NCBI RefSeq assembly: GCF_904426505.1
Contig: NZ_CAJGBN010000023.1
Coordinates: 397,473 to 461,472 of the forward strand
Length of the DNA stretch: 64,000 bases
Reading direction: 5' to 3'
DNA from: Rubrivivax sp. A210
GTDB taxonomy: Bacteria; Pseudomonadota; Gammaproteobacteria; Burkholderiales; Burkholderiaceae_C
Of the stretch, positions 33,099-42,448 are shown in pieces. Position numbers and translations under genes: made by a program. How positions within the stretch are numbered: the stretch's first letter is position 1; each line of letters opens with the position of its first letter. The notes under the pieces are model-generated. The model saw only the letters and a list, made by a program, of their open reading frames with translations, had not been told where the DNA came from and did not search any database.

Positions 33099-33118
33099 CC
33101 GCGCGCCCGGGCGCGCGG
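33099..33118. repeat. 20-bp perfect palindrome upstream of pckG
   Basis: CCGCGCGCCC followed by its exact complement GGGCGCGCGG. It lies in the 275-bp gap between the MOSC gene and pckG, about 96 bp before the pckG start. No other element was clear in this gap beyond a 'GACAAT' hexamer at 33084-33089 that could be a -10. Confidence 0.4.
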
Positions 33119-33214
33119 CGTGGTGGGTTTCGGCGAGCCTCGGGCCGTTCTTGCACGGCAGGCGGGCCTCGCCCAATCCCGTCTTCTCACCTTGCCCATG
33201 ATCGGAGTCCCTGC

Positions 33215-35083
33215 ATGAACCGCCCCAGCCAGGAAGGCGCACGCCTGAACGTGCCTGCCCATGTCAAGCACGCCCGCCTCATCGCCTGGGTGGCCGAGGT
33301 CGCTGCCCTCACCGAGGCCGCCGACGTGGTGTGGTGCGACGGCAGCGAGGCCGAGTACAAGCGCCTGTGCGACCAGCTTGTCGCCGCCGGCACGCTGATG
33401 AAGCTCAACCCCGAGCTGCGCCCCAACAGCTACCTGGCGCGCAGCGACGCCGGCGACGTGGCGCGGGTCGAAGACCGCACCTACATCTGCAGCGCCAAGA
33501 AGGAAGACGCCGGCCCCACCAACAACTGGATGGCGCCGGCCGAGATGCGCCAGCTGCTGCAGACCAGTGACAAGGCCTTGTTCAAGGGCGCCATGAAGGG
33601 CCGCACGATGTACGTCGTGCCCTTCTCGATGGGCCCGCTGGGCAGCCACATTGCCCACATCGGTGTCGAGCTGACCGACAGCGCCTACGTCGCGGTGAGC
33701 ATGCGCACGATGACGCGCATGGGCCGCGGCGCGCTGGACGTGCTGGGCGAGAACGGCGACTTCGTGCCCTGCGTACACACCGTGGGCGCGCCGCTTGCCG
33801 CCGGGGCGAAAGACGTCGCCTGGCCCTGCAACGCCACCAAGTACATCGTCCACTACCCCGAGACGCGCGAGATCTGGAGCTACGGCTCGGGCTATGGCGG
33901 CAATGCGCTGCTGGGCAAGAAGTGCTTCGCGCTGCGCATTGCCAGCACCATGGGCCGCGACCAGGGCTGGCTGGCCGAGCACATGCTGATCCTGGGCGTG
34001 ACCAACCCGCAGGGCAAGAAGTACCACGTCGCCGCCGCCTTCCCCAGCGCCTGCGGCAAGACCAACTTCAGCATGCTGGTGCCGCCCGAGGGCTACACCG
34101 GCTGGAAGGTCACGACCATCGGCGACGACATCGCCTGGATCAAGCCCAATGCCGACGGCCGCCTCTGCGCCATCAACCCCGAGGCCGGCTATTTCGGGGT
34201 TGCGCCGGGCACCAACTACCACACCAATCCGAACTGCATGGATTCGGTCAAGCGCGACGCCATCTTCACCAATGTCGCGCTCACCGACGACGGCGACGTC
34301 TGGTGGGAAGGCATGACCGACACCCCGCCGGCGCACCTGATCGACTGGCAGGGCCGCGACTGGACGCCGGCCATCGCCAAGGAAACCGGCGCCAAGGCGG
34401 CGCACCCGAACTCGCGCTTCACCGTGGCCGCCACCAACAACCCGGTGCTCGACCCCGAGTGGGACAACCCGGCGGGCGTGGCCATCGATGCCTTCATCTT
34501 CGGTGGCCGCCGCAGCACCACCGTGCCGCTGGTGACCGAGGCGCGCAACTGGGCCGAGGGCGTCTACATGGCCGCCACCATGGGCAGCGAGACCACCGCC
34601 GCCGCCGCCGGCCAGCAGGGCGTGGTGCGCCGCGATCCCTTCGCCATGCTGCCCTTCATGGGCTACAACATGGCCGACTACTTCCAGCACTGGCTCAATG
34701 TCGGCGAGCGCCTGGCCGCCAGCGGCGGCCGCCAGCCGCGCATCTACTGCGTCAACTGGTTCCGCAAGGGCGCCGACGGCAAGTTCGTCTGGCCCGGCTA
34801 TGGCGAGAACATGCGTGCGCTCGAATGGATGCTGGGCCGCATCGAAGGCAGTGCCGGCGGCGCCGAAAACGTCTTCGGCACCAGCCCGCGCTATGAAGAC
34901 CTGCGCTGGGACGGCCTGGCGTTCACGCGCGAGCAGTTCGCCACCGTCATCGGCATCGACAAGGCCGCCTGGCAACAGGAACTGGGCCTGCACGCCGAGC
35001 TGTTCAAGCAGCTCGAATACCACCTGCCGGCCGCCCTGCCTGACACGCGCGCCCGCATCGAAAAGAGCCTGGCTGCGGCCTGA
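33215..35083 (+). CDS. pckG: Phosphoenolpyruvate carboxykinase (GTP)
   Basis: The 622-residue protein is the GTP-using type, about 600 residues long, unlike the ATP-type PckA. It has the Cys280-Gly-Lys-Thr kinase loop ('[14 protein letters not shown]'), the preceding '[17 protein letters not shown]', 'GDDIAWIKP' and '[18 protein letters not shown]'. It interconverts oxaloacetate with phosphoenolpyruvate in gluconeogenesis and is cytoplasmic. 'CGGAG' precedes the ATG. Its stop lies 10 bp from the stop of convergent fbpC. Confidence 0.95.
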   Translation: MNRPSQEGARLNVPAHVKHARLIAWVAEVAALTEAADVVWCDGSEAEYKRLCDQLVAAGTLMKLNPELRPNSYLARSDAGDVARVEDRTYICSAKKEDAGPTNNWMAPAEMRQLLQTSDKALFKGAMKGRTMYVVPFSMGPLGSHIAHIGVELTDSAYVAVSMRTMTRMGRGALDVLGENGDFVPCVHTVGAPLAAGAKDVAWPCNATKYIVHYPETREIWSYGSGYGGNALLGKKCFALRIASTMGRDQGWLAEHMLILGVTNPQGKKYHVAAAFPSACGKTNFSMLVPPEGYTGWKVTTIGDDIAWIKPNADGRLCAINPEAGYFGVAPGTNYHTNPNCMDSVKRDAIFTNVALTDDGDVWWEGMTDTPPAHLIDWQGRDWTPAIAKETGAKAAHPNSRFTVAATNNPVLDPEWDNPAGVAIDAFIFGGRRSTTVPLVTEARNWAEGVYMAATMGSETTAAAAGQQGVVRRDPFAMLPFMGYNMADYFQHWLNVGERLAASGGRQPRIYCVNWFRKGADGKFVWPGYGENMRALEWMLGRIEGSAGGAENVFGTSPRYEDLRWDGLAFTREQFATVIGIDKAAWQQELGLHAELFKQLEYHLPAALPDTRARIEKSLAAA

Positions 35084-35093
35084 GGCAGGCGGT

Positions 35094-36263
35094 TCAGCAG
35101 CTCGTCAGCGCCGGCGACTCGTCGTTGGCGGCGTTGGCACCGCTGCGCCTGAACAACACCAGGTCGTGCGACGTGAGCCGCAGGCCGATGCGGCTGCCCA
35201 CCGCGTACTCGTGGTCGGACGGCGCCAGCGCCAGCACCGTGGCGCCGCTGTCCAGCGCCAGCGTGTACAGGGTCTCGGCGCCGCGGAAGGCACGCGACAG
35301 CAATCGCCCCTGCACCGGGGCGTCGTCGTCCAGCGTCAGGTCTTGCGGGCGCACCAGCAGGTCGACCGCGGCGCTGCCGCCCAGCGCGTCGCCGCAGTCG
35401 GCGCAGTGCAGCGGCCAGGCGCTGCGCACCAGGCCCAGCTCCAGCCGCGCCGCGTGGCCGTCGACCATCTGGCCCGGCAGCAGCACGCCCTCGCCGATGA
35501 AGCCGGCCACGAAGCGGTTGGCCGGCCGGTGGTAGAGCTGCAGCGCCGTGCCCCACTGCTGCAGCTTGCCGCTCTTCAGGATGCCGATCTCGTCGGCGAT
35601 GGCAAAGGCCTCGTGCTGATCGTGCGTGACCAGCAGCGCCGTCGTGCCCTGGGCCTTGAGCAGGGCGCGCAGCTCGGTGCCCAGGCGCTCGCGCAGGTCG
35701 GCGTCGAGGCTGGAAAAGGGCTCGTCCAGCAGCAGCAGGCGCGGCGCAGGTGCCAGCGCGCGGGCCAGCGCCACGCGCTGCTGCTGGCCGCCCGAAAGCT
35801 CGTGCGGATGGCGCTGCGCCATCGCGCCCAGACCCACGGTGTCCAGCATCTGGGCCACGCGCTCGGCGGCGCCGGCACGCCCGCGCAGGCCGAAGCCGAC
35901 GTTGGCGGCCACCGTGAGGTGGGGAAACAACGCCAGATCCTGGAACACCATGCCGACGCGGCGGTGCTCGGGCGCCACCAGCAGGCCGGGGCTGGCGACG
36001 CGCTCGCCATCGAGGCGGATCTCGCCGGCCTGCACCGGCTCGAAGCCGGCCACCGCGCGCAGCACCGTGGTCTTGCCGCAACCCGAGGGGCCGAGCAGAC
36101 AGCCTATGCTGCCGCGCGCCAGCGTCAGCGACAGGTTCTGCACAACCGCCTTGCGGCCATAGCCGGCCTCCAGGCGCTCGATGGCCAGCCAGGGGGCCGG
36201 GCGGTCGGCGGGGATGGCGGTTTTGGTGGCGGCCAGTTCGGGAGGGGCGTCGGCGAGGTTCAC
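35094..36263 (-). CDS. fbpC: Ferric-iron ABC transporter, ATP-binding protein (FbpC-like)
   Basis: The 389-residue ATPase shows Walker A 'GPSGCGKTT', Q-loop '[13 protein letters not shown]', signature '[15 protein letters not shown]', Walker B '[12 protein letters not shown]', H-loop 'LLVTHDQ' and a C-terminal regulatory domain. The divergent permease and the nearby iron-binding protein set the substrate as ferric iron. The start is uncertain: GTG 36263 is preferred because the alternative GTG 36290 would translate through a Fur-box-like site. The regulatory-domain length is normal for the FbpC class. Confidence 0.85.
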   Translation of the reverse strand: MNLADAPPELAATKTAIPADRPAPWLAIERLEAGYGRKAVVQNLSLTLARGSIGCLLGPSGCGKTTVLRAVAGFEPVQAGEIRLDGERVASPGLLVAPEHRRVGMVFQDLALFPHLTVAANVGFGLRGRAGAAERVAQMLDTVGLGAMAQRHPHELSGGQQQRVALARALAPAPRLLLLDEPFSSLDADLRERLGTELRALLKAQGTTALLVTHDQHEAFAIADEIGILKSGKLQQWGTALQLYHRPANRFVAGFIGEGVLLPGQMVDGHAARLELGLVRSAWPLHCADCGDALGGSAAVDLLVRPQDLTLDDDAPVQGRLLSRAFRGAETLYTLALDSGATVLALAPSDHEYAVGSRIGLRLTSHDLVLFRRSGANAANDESPALTSC

Positions 36264-36266
36264 ATT

Positions 36267-36284
36267 GCGATGATAATCATTCGC
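36267..36284. promoter_or_regulatory. Fur box in the divergent fbpC-fbpB control region
   Basis: GCGATGATAATCATTCGC contains the near-palindrome ATGAT-T-ATCAT read on the other strand, close to the Fur 7-1-7 consensus. It lies between the starts of fbpC (leftward) and fbpB (rightward), so one iron-bound Fur could repress both. A related site sits before fbpA. Confidence 0.75.
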
Positions 36285-36319
36285 ATCCACCTTTGGGCTT
36301 GTTCCTGATCAAAGAAGCC

Positions 36320-37999
36320 ATGAGCCTCCAACCCGCGCCCGTCGCCACGCCTCCGCTGGCCCTCCCCACCAGCGGCGGGCCGCTGAGCCTGGGCCTGGCC
36401 GGCGTGGCGATTGCGGTGGCCCTGCTGCTGGCGGCGCCCATGTTGTCGGTGCTGGCCACGGCCCTCGACGCCGGCAGCGGCGGCACCTGGACGCACCTGG
36501 CCGGCACGGTGCTGCCCGACTATGTGTACAACACGCTGTGGCTGTGTACGGGGGTGGCGCTGGGCGTCTTCGGCCTTGGCGTCGGCTCGGCCTGGCTGGT
36601 GACGCGCTATGAGTTTGCCGGCCGCCGCGTCTTCGAATGGGCCCTGGTGCTGCCGCTGGCGATGCCGGCCTATGTGATGGCCTATGTCTACACCGACCTG
36701 CTGCAGTTCACCGGCCCGCTGCAGACGGGGCTGCGCGCGGCCTTCGGCTGGGGCCGCGCCGACTACTGGTTTCCCGAGGTGCGCTCGCTGGGTGGTGCGG
36801 TGGCCATGCTGTCGCTGGCGCTCTACCCCTACGTCTACATGCTGGCGCGCACCGCCTTCATCGAGCGCGCCGGTGGCATGGTCGAGGTCGGGCGCTCGCT
36901 GGGCTTGTCGCCGGCTGCCGCCTTCTGGCGCCTGAGCCTGCCGCTGGCGCGACCGGCCATCGCCGGCGGCGTGGCGCTGGCGCTGATGGAGACGCTGGCC
37001 GATTTCGGCACCGTCGCCTACTTCGCCCTGCCCACCTTCACCACCGGCATCTACCGCGCCTGGTTCTCGTTGGGGGACCGCGCCGCGGCCGCCCAGCTGG
37101 CGCTGACGCTGCTGGCCTTTGTCGTTGCCGTGCTGGCGCTGGAGCGCGCTTCGCGCGGCCATGCGCGCTTCCATGACACCGGCGCGCGACGCCAGCCGGC
37201 GCCCCGCCTGCCCTTGTCCACGGGCCGTGGCCTGCTGGCGGCCCTGGGCTGCGCGCTGCCGCTGGCGGGCGGCTTTGCGCTGCCGGGTGCGCTGCTGCTG
37301 CGCCTCACCCTCACGGGCGGCGACGAGCAGTTCGGCCCCCGCTTCGCCACGCTGGCCTGGCACAGCGTCACGCTGGCCGGCCTGGCGGCCGGCTGCGCCG
37401 TGCTGCTGGCCCTGCTGCTGGCCTATGCGGCACGCACCCACCGCGGCGCCAGCACGCGGCTGGCCCACCGCGTCGGCTCTCTCGGCTATGCCCTGCCCGG
37501 CACGGTGATCGCTGTCGGCGTGCTGATCCCGGTGACGCGGCTGGACCACGCGCTGGCCGCCGCCGTGTACGCGGCCTTCGGCTGGAACCCGGGGCTCATC
37601 GTCACCGGCAGCATCGCCGCGCTGGTCTACGCCTGTGTCGTGCGCTACCTGGCGGCGGCGCTGCAGTCGGTGGACGCCGGCCTGGCGCGCATCACGCCGG
37701 TGATGGATGACGCCGCGCGCAGCCTCGGCCACAGCCCGGCCGAGGCACTGTGGCGGGTGCATCTGCCGCTCTTGCGCGGAAGCCTGCTGACGGCCGCGCT
37801 GCTGGTCTTCATCGACGTGATGAAGGAGCTGCCGGCGACCTTGGTGATGCGGCCTTTCAACTTCGACACGCTGGCGACCCAGGCCTACACCCTGGCCAGC
37901 GACGAGCGCCTGGCCGAGGCCTCTACAGCCGCGCTGGCCATCGTCGCGGTGGGGCTGGCGCCGGTCATCGTGCTGTGCCGGCGCATCGCGCGCAAGTAG
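36320..37999 (+). CDS. fbpB: Ferric-iron ABC transporter, fused permease (FbpB-like)
   Basis: The 559-residue protein has about 12 membrane helices in two permease units, each with an EAA-type loop: 'EVGRSLGLSPAAAFWRLSLPLARPA' in the first half, 'DAARSLGHSPAEALWRVHLPLLRGS' in the second. This is the fused FbpB architecture. The chosen start is ATG 36320, preceded by 'AAAGAAG'; TTG 36293 is in frame but falls too near the Fur box. It is convergent with fbpA, leaving 4 bp between the stop codons, so the binding protein is transcribed separately. Confidence 0.87.
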   Translation: MSLQPAPVATPPLALPTSGGPLSLGLAGVAIAVALLLAAPMLSVLATALDAGSGGTWTHLAGTVLPDYVYNTLWLCTGVALGVFGLGVGSAWLVTRYEFAGRRVFEWALVLPLAMPAYVMAYVYTDLLQFTGPLQTGLRAAFGWGRADYWFPEVRSLGGAVAMLSLALYPYVYMLARTAFIERAGGMVEVGRSLGLSPAAAFWRLSLPLARPAIAGGVALALMETLADFGTVAYFALPTFTTGIYRAWFSLGDRAAAAQLALTLLAFVVAVLALERASRGHARFHDTGARRQPAPRLPLSTGRGLLAALGCALPLAGGFALPGALLLRLTLTGGDEQFGPRFATLAWHSVTLAGLAAGCAVLLALLLAYAARTHRGASTRLAHRVGSLGYALPGTVIAVGVLIPVTRLDHALAAAVYAAFGWNPGLIVTGSIAALVYACVVRYLAAALQSVDAGLARITPVMDDAARSLGHSPAEALWRVHLPLLRGSLLTAALLVFIDVMKELPATLVMRPFNFDTLATQAYTLASDERLAEASTAALAIVAVGLAPVIVLCRRIARK

Positions 38000-38003
38000 C
38001 GGC

Positions 38004-39023
38004 TTATTTCCAGCCGGCGCGGTCGTAGACGCGCTGGGCCAGCGCCGCGTTCTTCGCCAGCTCGCCCACGGCCAGGGTGTCGGCGCGGAAGCTGCCCAGC
38101 TTGTCCAGCGCCGGGTTCTTCGCCACCGCGGTCTTGACCACCGGCCACTCGTTGTTGCCGTCGGCGAAATAGACCTGGGCCTCGTCGCTGGCCAGGTATT
38201 CGAGGAACTTCACCGCCGCGGCCTTGTTCGGCGCGTGCTTCAGGATGCCGGCGCCCGAGACGTTGACGTGCGCGCCCCAGCTGGCCTGGTTGGGCCACAC
38301 CACGGCCAGCTTGGACCAGGCCTCCTGGTCGGCCGCCGCGGAGGACCGCATCATGCGCGCCACGTAATAGGTGTTGGCCAGGGCCACGCCGCATTCGCCG
38401 GCGGCCACCGACTTGAGCTGGTCGGTGTCGCCACCGCGCGGCGGGCGCGCGAAATTGGCCACCAGGCCGCGTGCCCAGGCTTCGGTGGCGGCCTCGCCGG
38501 CATGGGCGATGAAGGCGCCGCCCAGCGACAGGTTGTAGGGGTGGCCGCCCGAACGCACGCAGATCTGGCCCTTCAGCTTGGGGTCGGCCAGCGATTCGTA
38601 GGTGGGCACCTGCTCGGGCTTGATCGCCGCCTTGTTGTAGACGATGACGCGCGCCCGCGTCGAGAAGGCGGCCCAGTTGGGCGTGCGCAGATGGGCCGGC
38701 ACGCGTGCGGCGATCACCGGGCTCACCAGCGGCTGGAACAGGCCCAGCTTGTCGGCCACCTCCAGGCGCGAGGCGTCCACCGTGATCAGAAGGTCGGCCG
38801 GGCTGGCTGCACCCTCGTTGCGCAGGCGCTCGACCAACTCGTCCTCCTTGCCGTCGAGCCGGTTGACGCGGATGCCGGTGGCCTTGGTGAAGTTGGCGTA
38901 GAGCGCCTCGTCGGTCTGGTAGTGGCGGGCCGAGTAGATGTTGATGACGCCCTGGGCCTGGGCCGTGGCGGCGGCAAGCGTGGCGGCGAGGGCAGCGACA
39001 AGGGGCTTGAGGACGAGGCGCAT
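38004..39023 (-). CDS. fbpA: Periplasmic ferric-iron-binding protein (FbpA-like)
   Basis: The 339-residue protein has a signal peptide (about residues 1-23, ending 'ATAQAQ') and 'GVINIYSARHYQTDEALY' at the mature start, the typical FbpA/FutA beginning. Two late adjacent Tyr residues ('ALANTYYVARM') provide the iron-ligand pair known in this family. It should deliver Fe(III) to the FbpB-FbpC complex. It is convergent with fbpB and has its own control region with a Fur-box-like site. Confidence 0.9.
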   Translation of the reverse strand: MRLVLKPLVAALAATLAAATAQAQGVINIYSARHYQTDEALYANFTKATGIRVNRLDGKEDELVERLRNEGAASPADLLITVDASRLEVADKLGLFQPLVSPVIAARVPAHLRTPNWAAFSTRARVIVYNKAAIKPEQVPTYESLADPKLKGQICVRSGGHPYNLSLGGAFIAHAGEAATEAWARGLVANFARPPRGGDTDQLKSVAAGECGVALANTYYVARMMRSSAAADQEAWSKLAVVWPNQASWGAHVNVSGAGILKHAPNKAAAVKFLEYLASDEAQVYFADGNNEWPVVKTAVAKNPALDKLGSFRADTLAVGELAKNAALAQRVYDRAGWK

Positions 39024-39051
39024 GGTGACGGTCAGGGGTTGGTCAGTGATT

Positions 39052-39076
39052 GCGCATGATAACGCGAATCATTCGC
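39052..39076. promoter_or_regulatory. Fur-box-like site upstream of fbpA
   Basis: On the fbpA strand the sequence reads GCGAATGATTCGCG followed by TTATCATGCGC, so two ATGAT/ATCAT arms are 7 bp apart. It closely resembles the fbpC-fbpB site, which also carries GGATGCGAATGATT. It lies about 30-55 bp before the fbpA start and is therefore placed to control it. Confidence 0.6.
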
Positions 39077-39138
39077 ATCCAATATTGATATCCAGGGCCT
39101 GCCTGCACGCGCCGACAATGCCGCAGCATGGGTGAAGC

Positions 39139-39915
39139 ATGAAGTTCCAACTCTTGTCCGACCTCCACCTCGAAACCGAGCGCTTCGGGCCCGCGCCCGC
39201 GCCGGGCGCCGAGTGGCTGGTGCTGGCCGGCGACATCGACGCCGGCTGGGAGGGTTACCGCGCCTTCGCCGGCTGGCCGGTGCCGGTGTTGGTGGTGGCC
39301 GGCAACCACGAGTACGACGGCCGCGATTTCGACGCCGCCGCCGCCGGGCTGCGCGCGCTGTGTACCGAACTCGGCTTCACGCTGCTGGAGCGGGAATCAC
39401 GGGTGATCAGCGGCGCCGACGGCCGCCGCGTGCGCGTGCTGGGCACGACGCGCTGGAGCGATTTCGATCTCTTCGGCGCCGAGCAGCGGCCACGCGCCGA
39501 ACGGGCCGCCGCCTACTTCATGCGCCTGATGGCGGCCACGCGCGCCGGCAAGCCTTTCGACGAGGCCGGCGTGCGCGCCGAGGCGCTGGCTTGCCGGGCA
39601 TGGTTGGAGGGCGAACTGGCGCGTCCGCCACGCGGCCAGTGGGACGCCACGCTGGTCATCACTCACTTCGGCCCCAGCTTGCGCAGCGCCGATCCTCGCT
39701 ACGGCCGCCAGCCCGGCACGGCGAGCTTCTGCAATGCCGACGACGACCTGCTGCCGCGCGCCGACCTGTGGCTGCACGGCCATCTGCACTGCCGCCACGA
39801 CTACCAGATAGCGCGTGCCGGCCGACACCCGGTGCGCGTGGTCTGCAATGCGCGCGGCCTGGCGACCAAGGGCGAGGACGAGGGATTCGACCCGATGCGC
39901 GTGTTCGAGGTCTGA
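39139..39915 (+). CDS. Calcineurin-like metallophosphoesterase
   Basis: The 258-residue protein has the metallophosphoesterase motifs in order: 'SDLHLE' (residues 7-12), 'LAGDIDA', 'VAGNHEYDG', 'VITHFGPS' and 'LHGHLHCRHDY'. Two metal ions are expected. Substrate is unknown; the small size and lack of signal peptide suggest a cytoplasmic phosphodiesterase or nucleotidase. ATG 39139 follows a short overlapping start-stop (ATG at 39128 with TGA at 39140) that could modestly affect translation. No operon partner on this strand. Confidence 0.82.
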   Translation: MKFQLLSDLHLETERFGPAPAPGAEWLVLAGDIDAGWEGYRAFAGWPVPVLVVAGNHEYDGRDFDAAAAGLRALCTELGFTLLERESRVISGADGRRVRVLGTTRWSDFDLFGAEQRPRAERAAAYFMRLMAATRAGKPFDEAGVRAEALACRAWLEGELARPPRGQWDATLVITHFGPSLRSADPRYGRQPGTASFCNADDDLLPRADLWLHGHLHCRHDYQIARAGRHPVRVVCNARGLATKGEDEGFDPMRVFEV

Positions 39916-39933
39916 AGCCGGGGATTCAGGCCT

Positions 39934-40149
39934 TCAGGCGCTCGCCGGGCGGCGTCCGCGGCCGGCGAGGCGCTTGAACCACCCTTGCCGGGCTTCCGCC
40001 GGCGCGATCTGCGGCGCGCGGCCGTGGTCGGCGTCGAAGCTGGCATCGAGCCCGAAGGCCGTGCCCATGTCGGCCGGATCGGCCTCGAGCGGGCGCCGGT
40101 CGGCGCGCCAAGCCTGGAACCAGCGATTCGGTGTCGCCGCATTGCTCAT
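39934..40149 (-). CDS. Small hypothetical protein, 71 residues
   Basis: This small frame starts at ATG 40149 with a possible ribosome-binding 'GGGGTGGATC'. The sequence has Trp residues in 'NRWFQAWRADRRPLEADPADMG', acidic centre and a basic end 'KRLAGRGRRP'. It is neither exported nor membrane-bound by eye. I do not recognise it. It is convergent with the phosphoesterase and divergent from the Hsp70-family gene. Codon use looks coding, but length alone does not prove it. Confidence 0.5.
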   Translation of the reverse strand: MSNAATPNRWFQAWRADRRPLEADPADMGTAFGLDASFDADHGRAPQIAPAEARQGWFKRLAGRGRRPASA

Positions 40150-40270
40150 GATCCACCCCGTGTGTTGTCTCCGCTTACCAGTGTCACAGCGCGCGCCCTT
40201 TCGTGCCTCCCGAGAACGGGGGACCGCGTGTGCCATTTCACGCCTCCTGCCGGCAGTGATGCGCCGTCGC

Positions 40271-40276
40271 TACAAT
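40271..40276 (+). promoter_or_regulatory. Possible -10 hexamer for the Hsp70-family gene
   Basis: TACAAT, followed by GC-rich sequence, lies 28 bp before the Hsp70-family ATG. No convincing -35 hexamer is seen at normal spacing. Confidence 0.35.
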
Positions 40277-40303
40277 CGCGCGCCCTTTCGAAGGCTGCGC
40301 CCC

Positions 40304-41614
40304 ATGCCCAAAAAGACGCCCACCGCGCCTACCGGCTTCGTCGCCATCGACTTCGGCACCTCCAATTCGGCCGTGGCCTTGCCGGCAGGTGAGGGCGTGC
40401 GTCTGGTCGCGCTCGAGGCCGGCCAGCCGACCATGCCGACGGCGGTTTTCTACCGCGCTGACACCCCGACCCAGCAATTCGAGGCCGAGCGCCTGTACGG
40501 CCGCGCTGCCGTTGCCGCCTATGTGGAAGGCATGGACGGCCGCCTGATGCGCTCGATGAAGAGCATCCTGGGCTCGTCGCTGCTCGACCAGGGCACCGAC
40601 ATCGGCGCCGGGCGTTCGGTGCGCTACCGCGACGTCGTGGTCGGCTATCTGCGCCATCTGCGGCGCAGCGCCGAGGCCGAGGCCGGCTGCGAGCTGCCGC
40701 GCGTGGTGCTCGGACGGCCAGTCTTCTTCGTCGACGACGACCCGGCGCGCGACGCCCAGGCTCAGGCGGCGCTGGAGGCGGCGGCGCGCAGCGTCGGATT
40801 TGCCGAGGTGCAGTTCCAGTTCGAGCCCATCGCGGCGGCGCTGGACTACGAGGCGCGCGCCCCGCGCGAGCAGCTGGTGCTGGTGTCCGACATCGGCGGC
40901 GGCACCTCCGACTTCTCGCTCGTGCGCGTAGGCCCGGCGCGGCGTGGCCGCGTCGAGCGCCGCGATGACATTCTGGCCAGCCACGGCGTCCACCTGGCCG
41001 GCACCGACTTCGACCGCCATGTCGAGCTCGCCGCCATCCTGCCGCTGCTGGGCTACCGCAGCCTGCGGCCCGCGCGGCCCGGTGAGCCGGCGCGCGAGGT
41101 GCCCAGCGGCGTCTATTTCGACCTCGCCACCTGGCACCTGATCAATACCGTCTATGCGCCCTCGCGCGTGGCCGAGCTGCGCGCGATGAAGACCTGGTAT
41201 GCCGACCCGCGCCACCATGCGCGCCTGATGGCCACGGTGCAGGAGCGCCTGGGCCACGCGCTGGCGGCGGCGGCCGAGCAGGCCAAGATCGATGTCGCCC
41301 AGCAGGGCCATGCCGAGATCGACCTCGGCGCGCTGGAGGCGCGGCTCACCGCCACGCTGGCCGGGGCCCAGGCGGCGGCGGCCATCGAGGCCGACGTCGA
41401 GCGCATCGTGCAGGCGGCACGCGAGACCGCGCGCATCGCCGGCGTCGCGCCCGAAGCGGTCGACGCGCTCTACTTCACCGGCGGCTCGACCGGCCTGGCA
41501 CCCCTGGTCGACCGCATCGCGGCGGGCTTTCCGGGTGCCGAGCGCCTGCGCGGCGACCGCTTTGCCAGCGTGGCCCAGGGCCTGGGCCAGCACGCACGCG
41601 TGGTGTTCGGCTAA
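40304..41614 (+). CDS. Hsp70-family protein (YegD-like)
   Basis: The 436-residue protein has the actin/Hsp70 ATPase fold: phosphate-1 'AIDFGTSNSAVAL' (residues 12-24), phosphate-2 'VSDIGGGTSDFSLV' and adenosine motif 'LYFTGGSTGLAPLV'. It lacks the DnaK substrate-binding and lid domains, as YegD proteins do. The role is uncertain but is expected to be chaperone- or assembly-related. The stop overlaps the convergent UPF0149 gene by 4 bp. ATG 40304 directly precedes the first conserved strand. Confidence 0.88.
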   Translation: MPKKTPTAPTGFVAIDFGTSNSAVALPAGEGVRLVALEAGQPTMPTAVFYRADTPTQQFEAERLYGRAAVAAYVEGMDGRLMRSMKSILGSSLLDQGTDIGAGRSVRYRDVVVGYLRHLRRSAEAEAGCELPRVVLGRPVFFVDDDPARDAQAQAALEAAARSVGFAEVQFQFEPIAAALDYEARAPREQLVLVSDIGGGTSDFSLVRVGPARRGRVERRDDILASHGVHLAGTDFDRHVELAAILPLLGYRSLRPARPGEPAREVPSGVYFDLATWHLINTVYAPSRVAELRAMKTWYADPRHHARLMATVQERLGHALAAAAEQAKIDVAQQGHAEIDLGALEARLTATLAGAQAAAAIEADVERIVQAARETARIAGVAPEAVDALYFTGGSTGLAPLVDRIAAGFPGAERLRGDRFASVAQGLGQHARVVFG

Positions 41615-42270
41615 CGGCGAGTCCCGCGCCGCGGCCCGCGGCCGGGTGGCAGCCGCCGCGCCGGCGTTGCCGCCGCCTTGCGCGGCCGGGTGACATCGGC
41701 GATCAGCATCAGCGCGCGCACCAGATCCTGCACCGCCTCGGCCAGGTCGGACGGCGGCTCCAGCGTCTCGATGACCTCGATCAGCGCGTCGGCGTCCTCC
41801 AGGTCGTCGGGGTCGAAGTGCATGAAGAGCAGGGCCAGCGGCTCGACCAGCTCGGGATCGTCGCTGGCCATCATCTCGGGGAAGAACTCCATCGCGGCGG
41901 CAAAGCCGGCGCTCCAGGGCAGCACGGCATCGGCCGGGTTGGCCTCGCCCTCGTTCTCGATCTCGAGCGGAAAGATCCAGGGGTCGAACCACTGGCGGTT
42001 GGCGATGGCGGCATCGAGTTCGGCATGGCGGCGCAGCACCAACGCCTGCAAGGCCTGAAGCGCGGGCCCGGCCGGCGCCGGGCGGCCGTCGACGTCGGCC
42101 ACATGGGCCAGCCAGCGCGCCGGCGGCGGGCGCCGCGGCTGCAGCAGCACGCCGCAGAGATAGCCATCGAGCGCGGACACGTCCAGCGGCTGCAGCGGCG
42201 GCGGCAGCGCGTCGAGCAGGCGCTGCAGTTCCTCGATGTCGGCGTCGGCCAGCGGCGGCAGATCAGGCAT
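41611..42270 (-). CDS. UPF0149/YecA-family protein
   Basis: The 219-residue protein shows the UPF0149 helical domain: 'LQRLLDALPPPLQPLDVSALDGYLCGVL' (about residues 14-41) and 'WSAGFAAAMEFFPEM'. The C-terminus is a basic tail and lacks the SEC-C zinc motif found in many YecA proteins. Function is not established in this family. Gene order on this strand is not shared with an obvious partner. The start ATG 42270 is 22 bp before the divergent small-RNA promoter. Confidence 0.8.
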   Translation of the reverse strand: MPDLPPLADADIEELQRLLDALPPPLQPLDVSALDGYLCGVLLQPRRPPPARWLAHVADVDGRPAPAGPALQALQALVLRRHAELDAAIANRQWFDPWIFPLEIENEGEANPADAVLPWSAGFAAAMEFFPEMMASDDPELVEPLALLFMHFDPDDLEDADALIEVIETLEPPSDLAEAVQDLVRALMLIADVTRPRKAAATPARRLPPGRGPRRGTRR

Positions 42271-42291
42271 GGTGTCCCCACGACAGGGGAT

Positions 42292-42319
42292 TTGCTCCGG
42301 GCCGGGCCGCGGCTAGATT
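42292..42319 (+). promoter_or_regulatory. Promoter of candidate small RNA
   Basis: TTGCTC (42292-42297) and TAGATT (42314-42319), 16 bp apart. Predicted start of transcription is near 42326. It is divergent from the UPF0149 gene. Confidence 0.5.
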
Positions 42320-42325
42320 CACCCC

Positions 42326-42436
42326 TGTCGGTGCCGCGGCGGTGAATTGTCCCGCAGCCGGCAGCCCAGGTCCCAACGACGTCCTTCTCGGAGGACTTGT
42401 CCCAGCCCGCTGCGCCACGCAGCGGGCTGTTTTTTG
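42326..42436 (+). ncRNA. Candidate trans-acting small RNA, about 110 nt
   Basis: A promoter and an intrinsic terminator on the plus strand bracket about 110 nt that lack a coding frame. Between them is a hairpin GTCCT-TCTCGG-AGGAC (42381-42396) and three copies of a (T/G)GTCCC-type motif: TTGTCCC at 42347 and 42397, and GGTCCC at 42369. Repeated short C-rich unpaired motifs before a terminator are typical of target-pairing small RNAs. Both flanking genes are on the other strand, so the terminator cannot be theirs. Identity with a known family was not recognised. Confidence 0.5.
42404..42435 (+). terminator. Rho-independent terminator
   Basis: AGCCCGCTGCG pairs with CGCAGCGGGCT over 11 bp with a CCA loop (42415-42417), followed by a run of six T. 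The T-tract is only on the plus strand. Confidence 0.85.
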
Positions 42437-42448
42437 CGTTCGGCAGCC

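Noticed and set aside
33099..33118. 20-bp GC palindrome as a strong regulatory site
   Set aside because: GC-rich palindromes arise readily by chance in this sequence; listed only as a low-confidence repeat.
39128..39142. Mini-frame overlapping the phosphoesterase start as an attenuator
   Set aside because: Four codons with no conserved or regulatory signal; likely chance.
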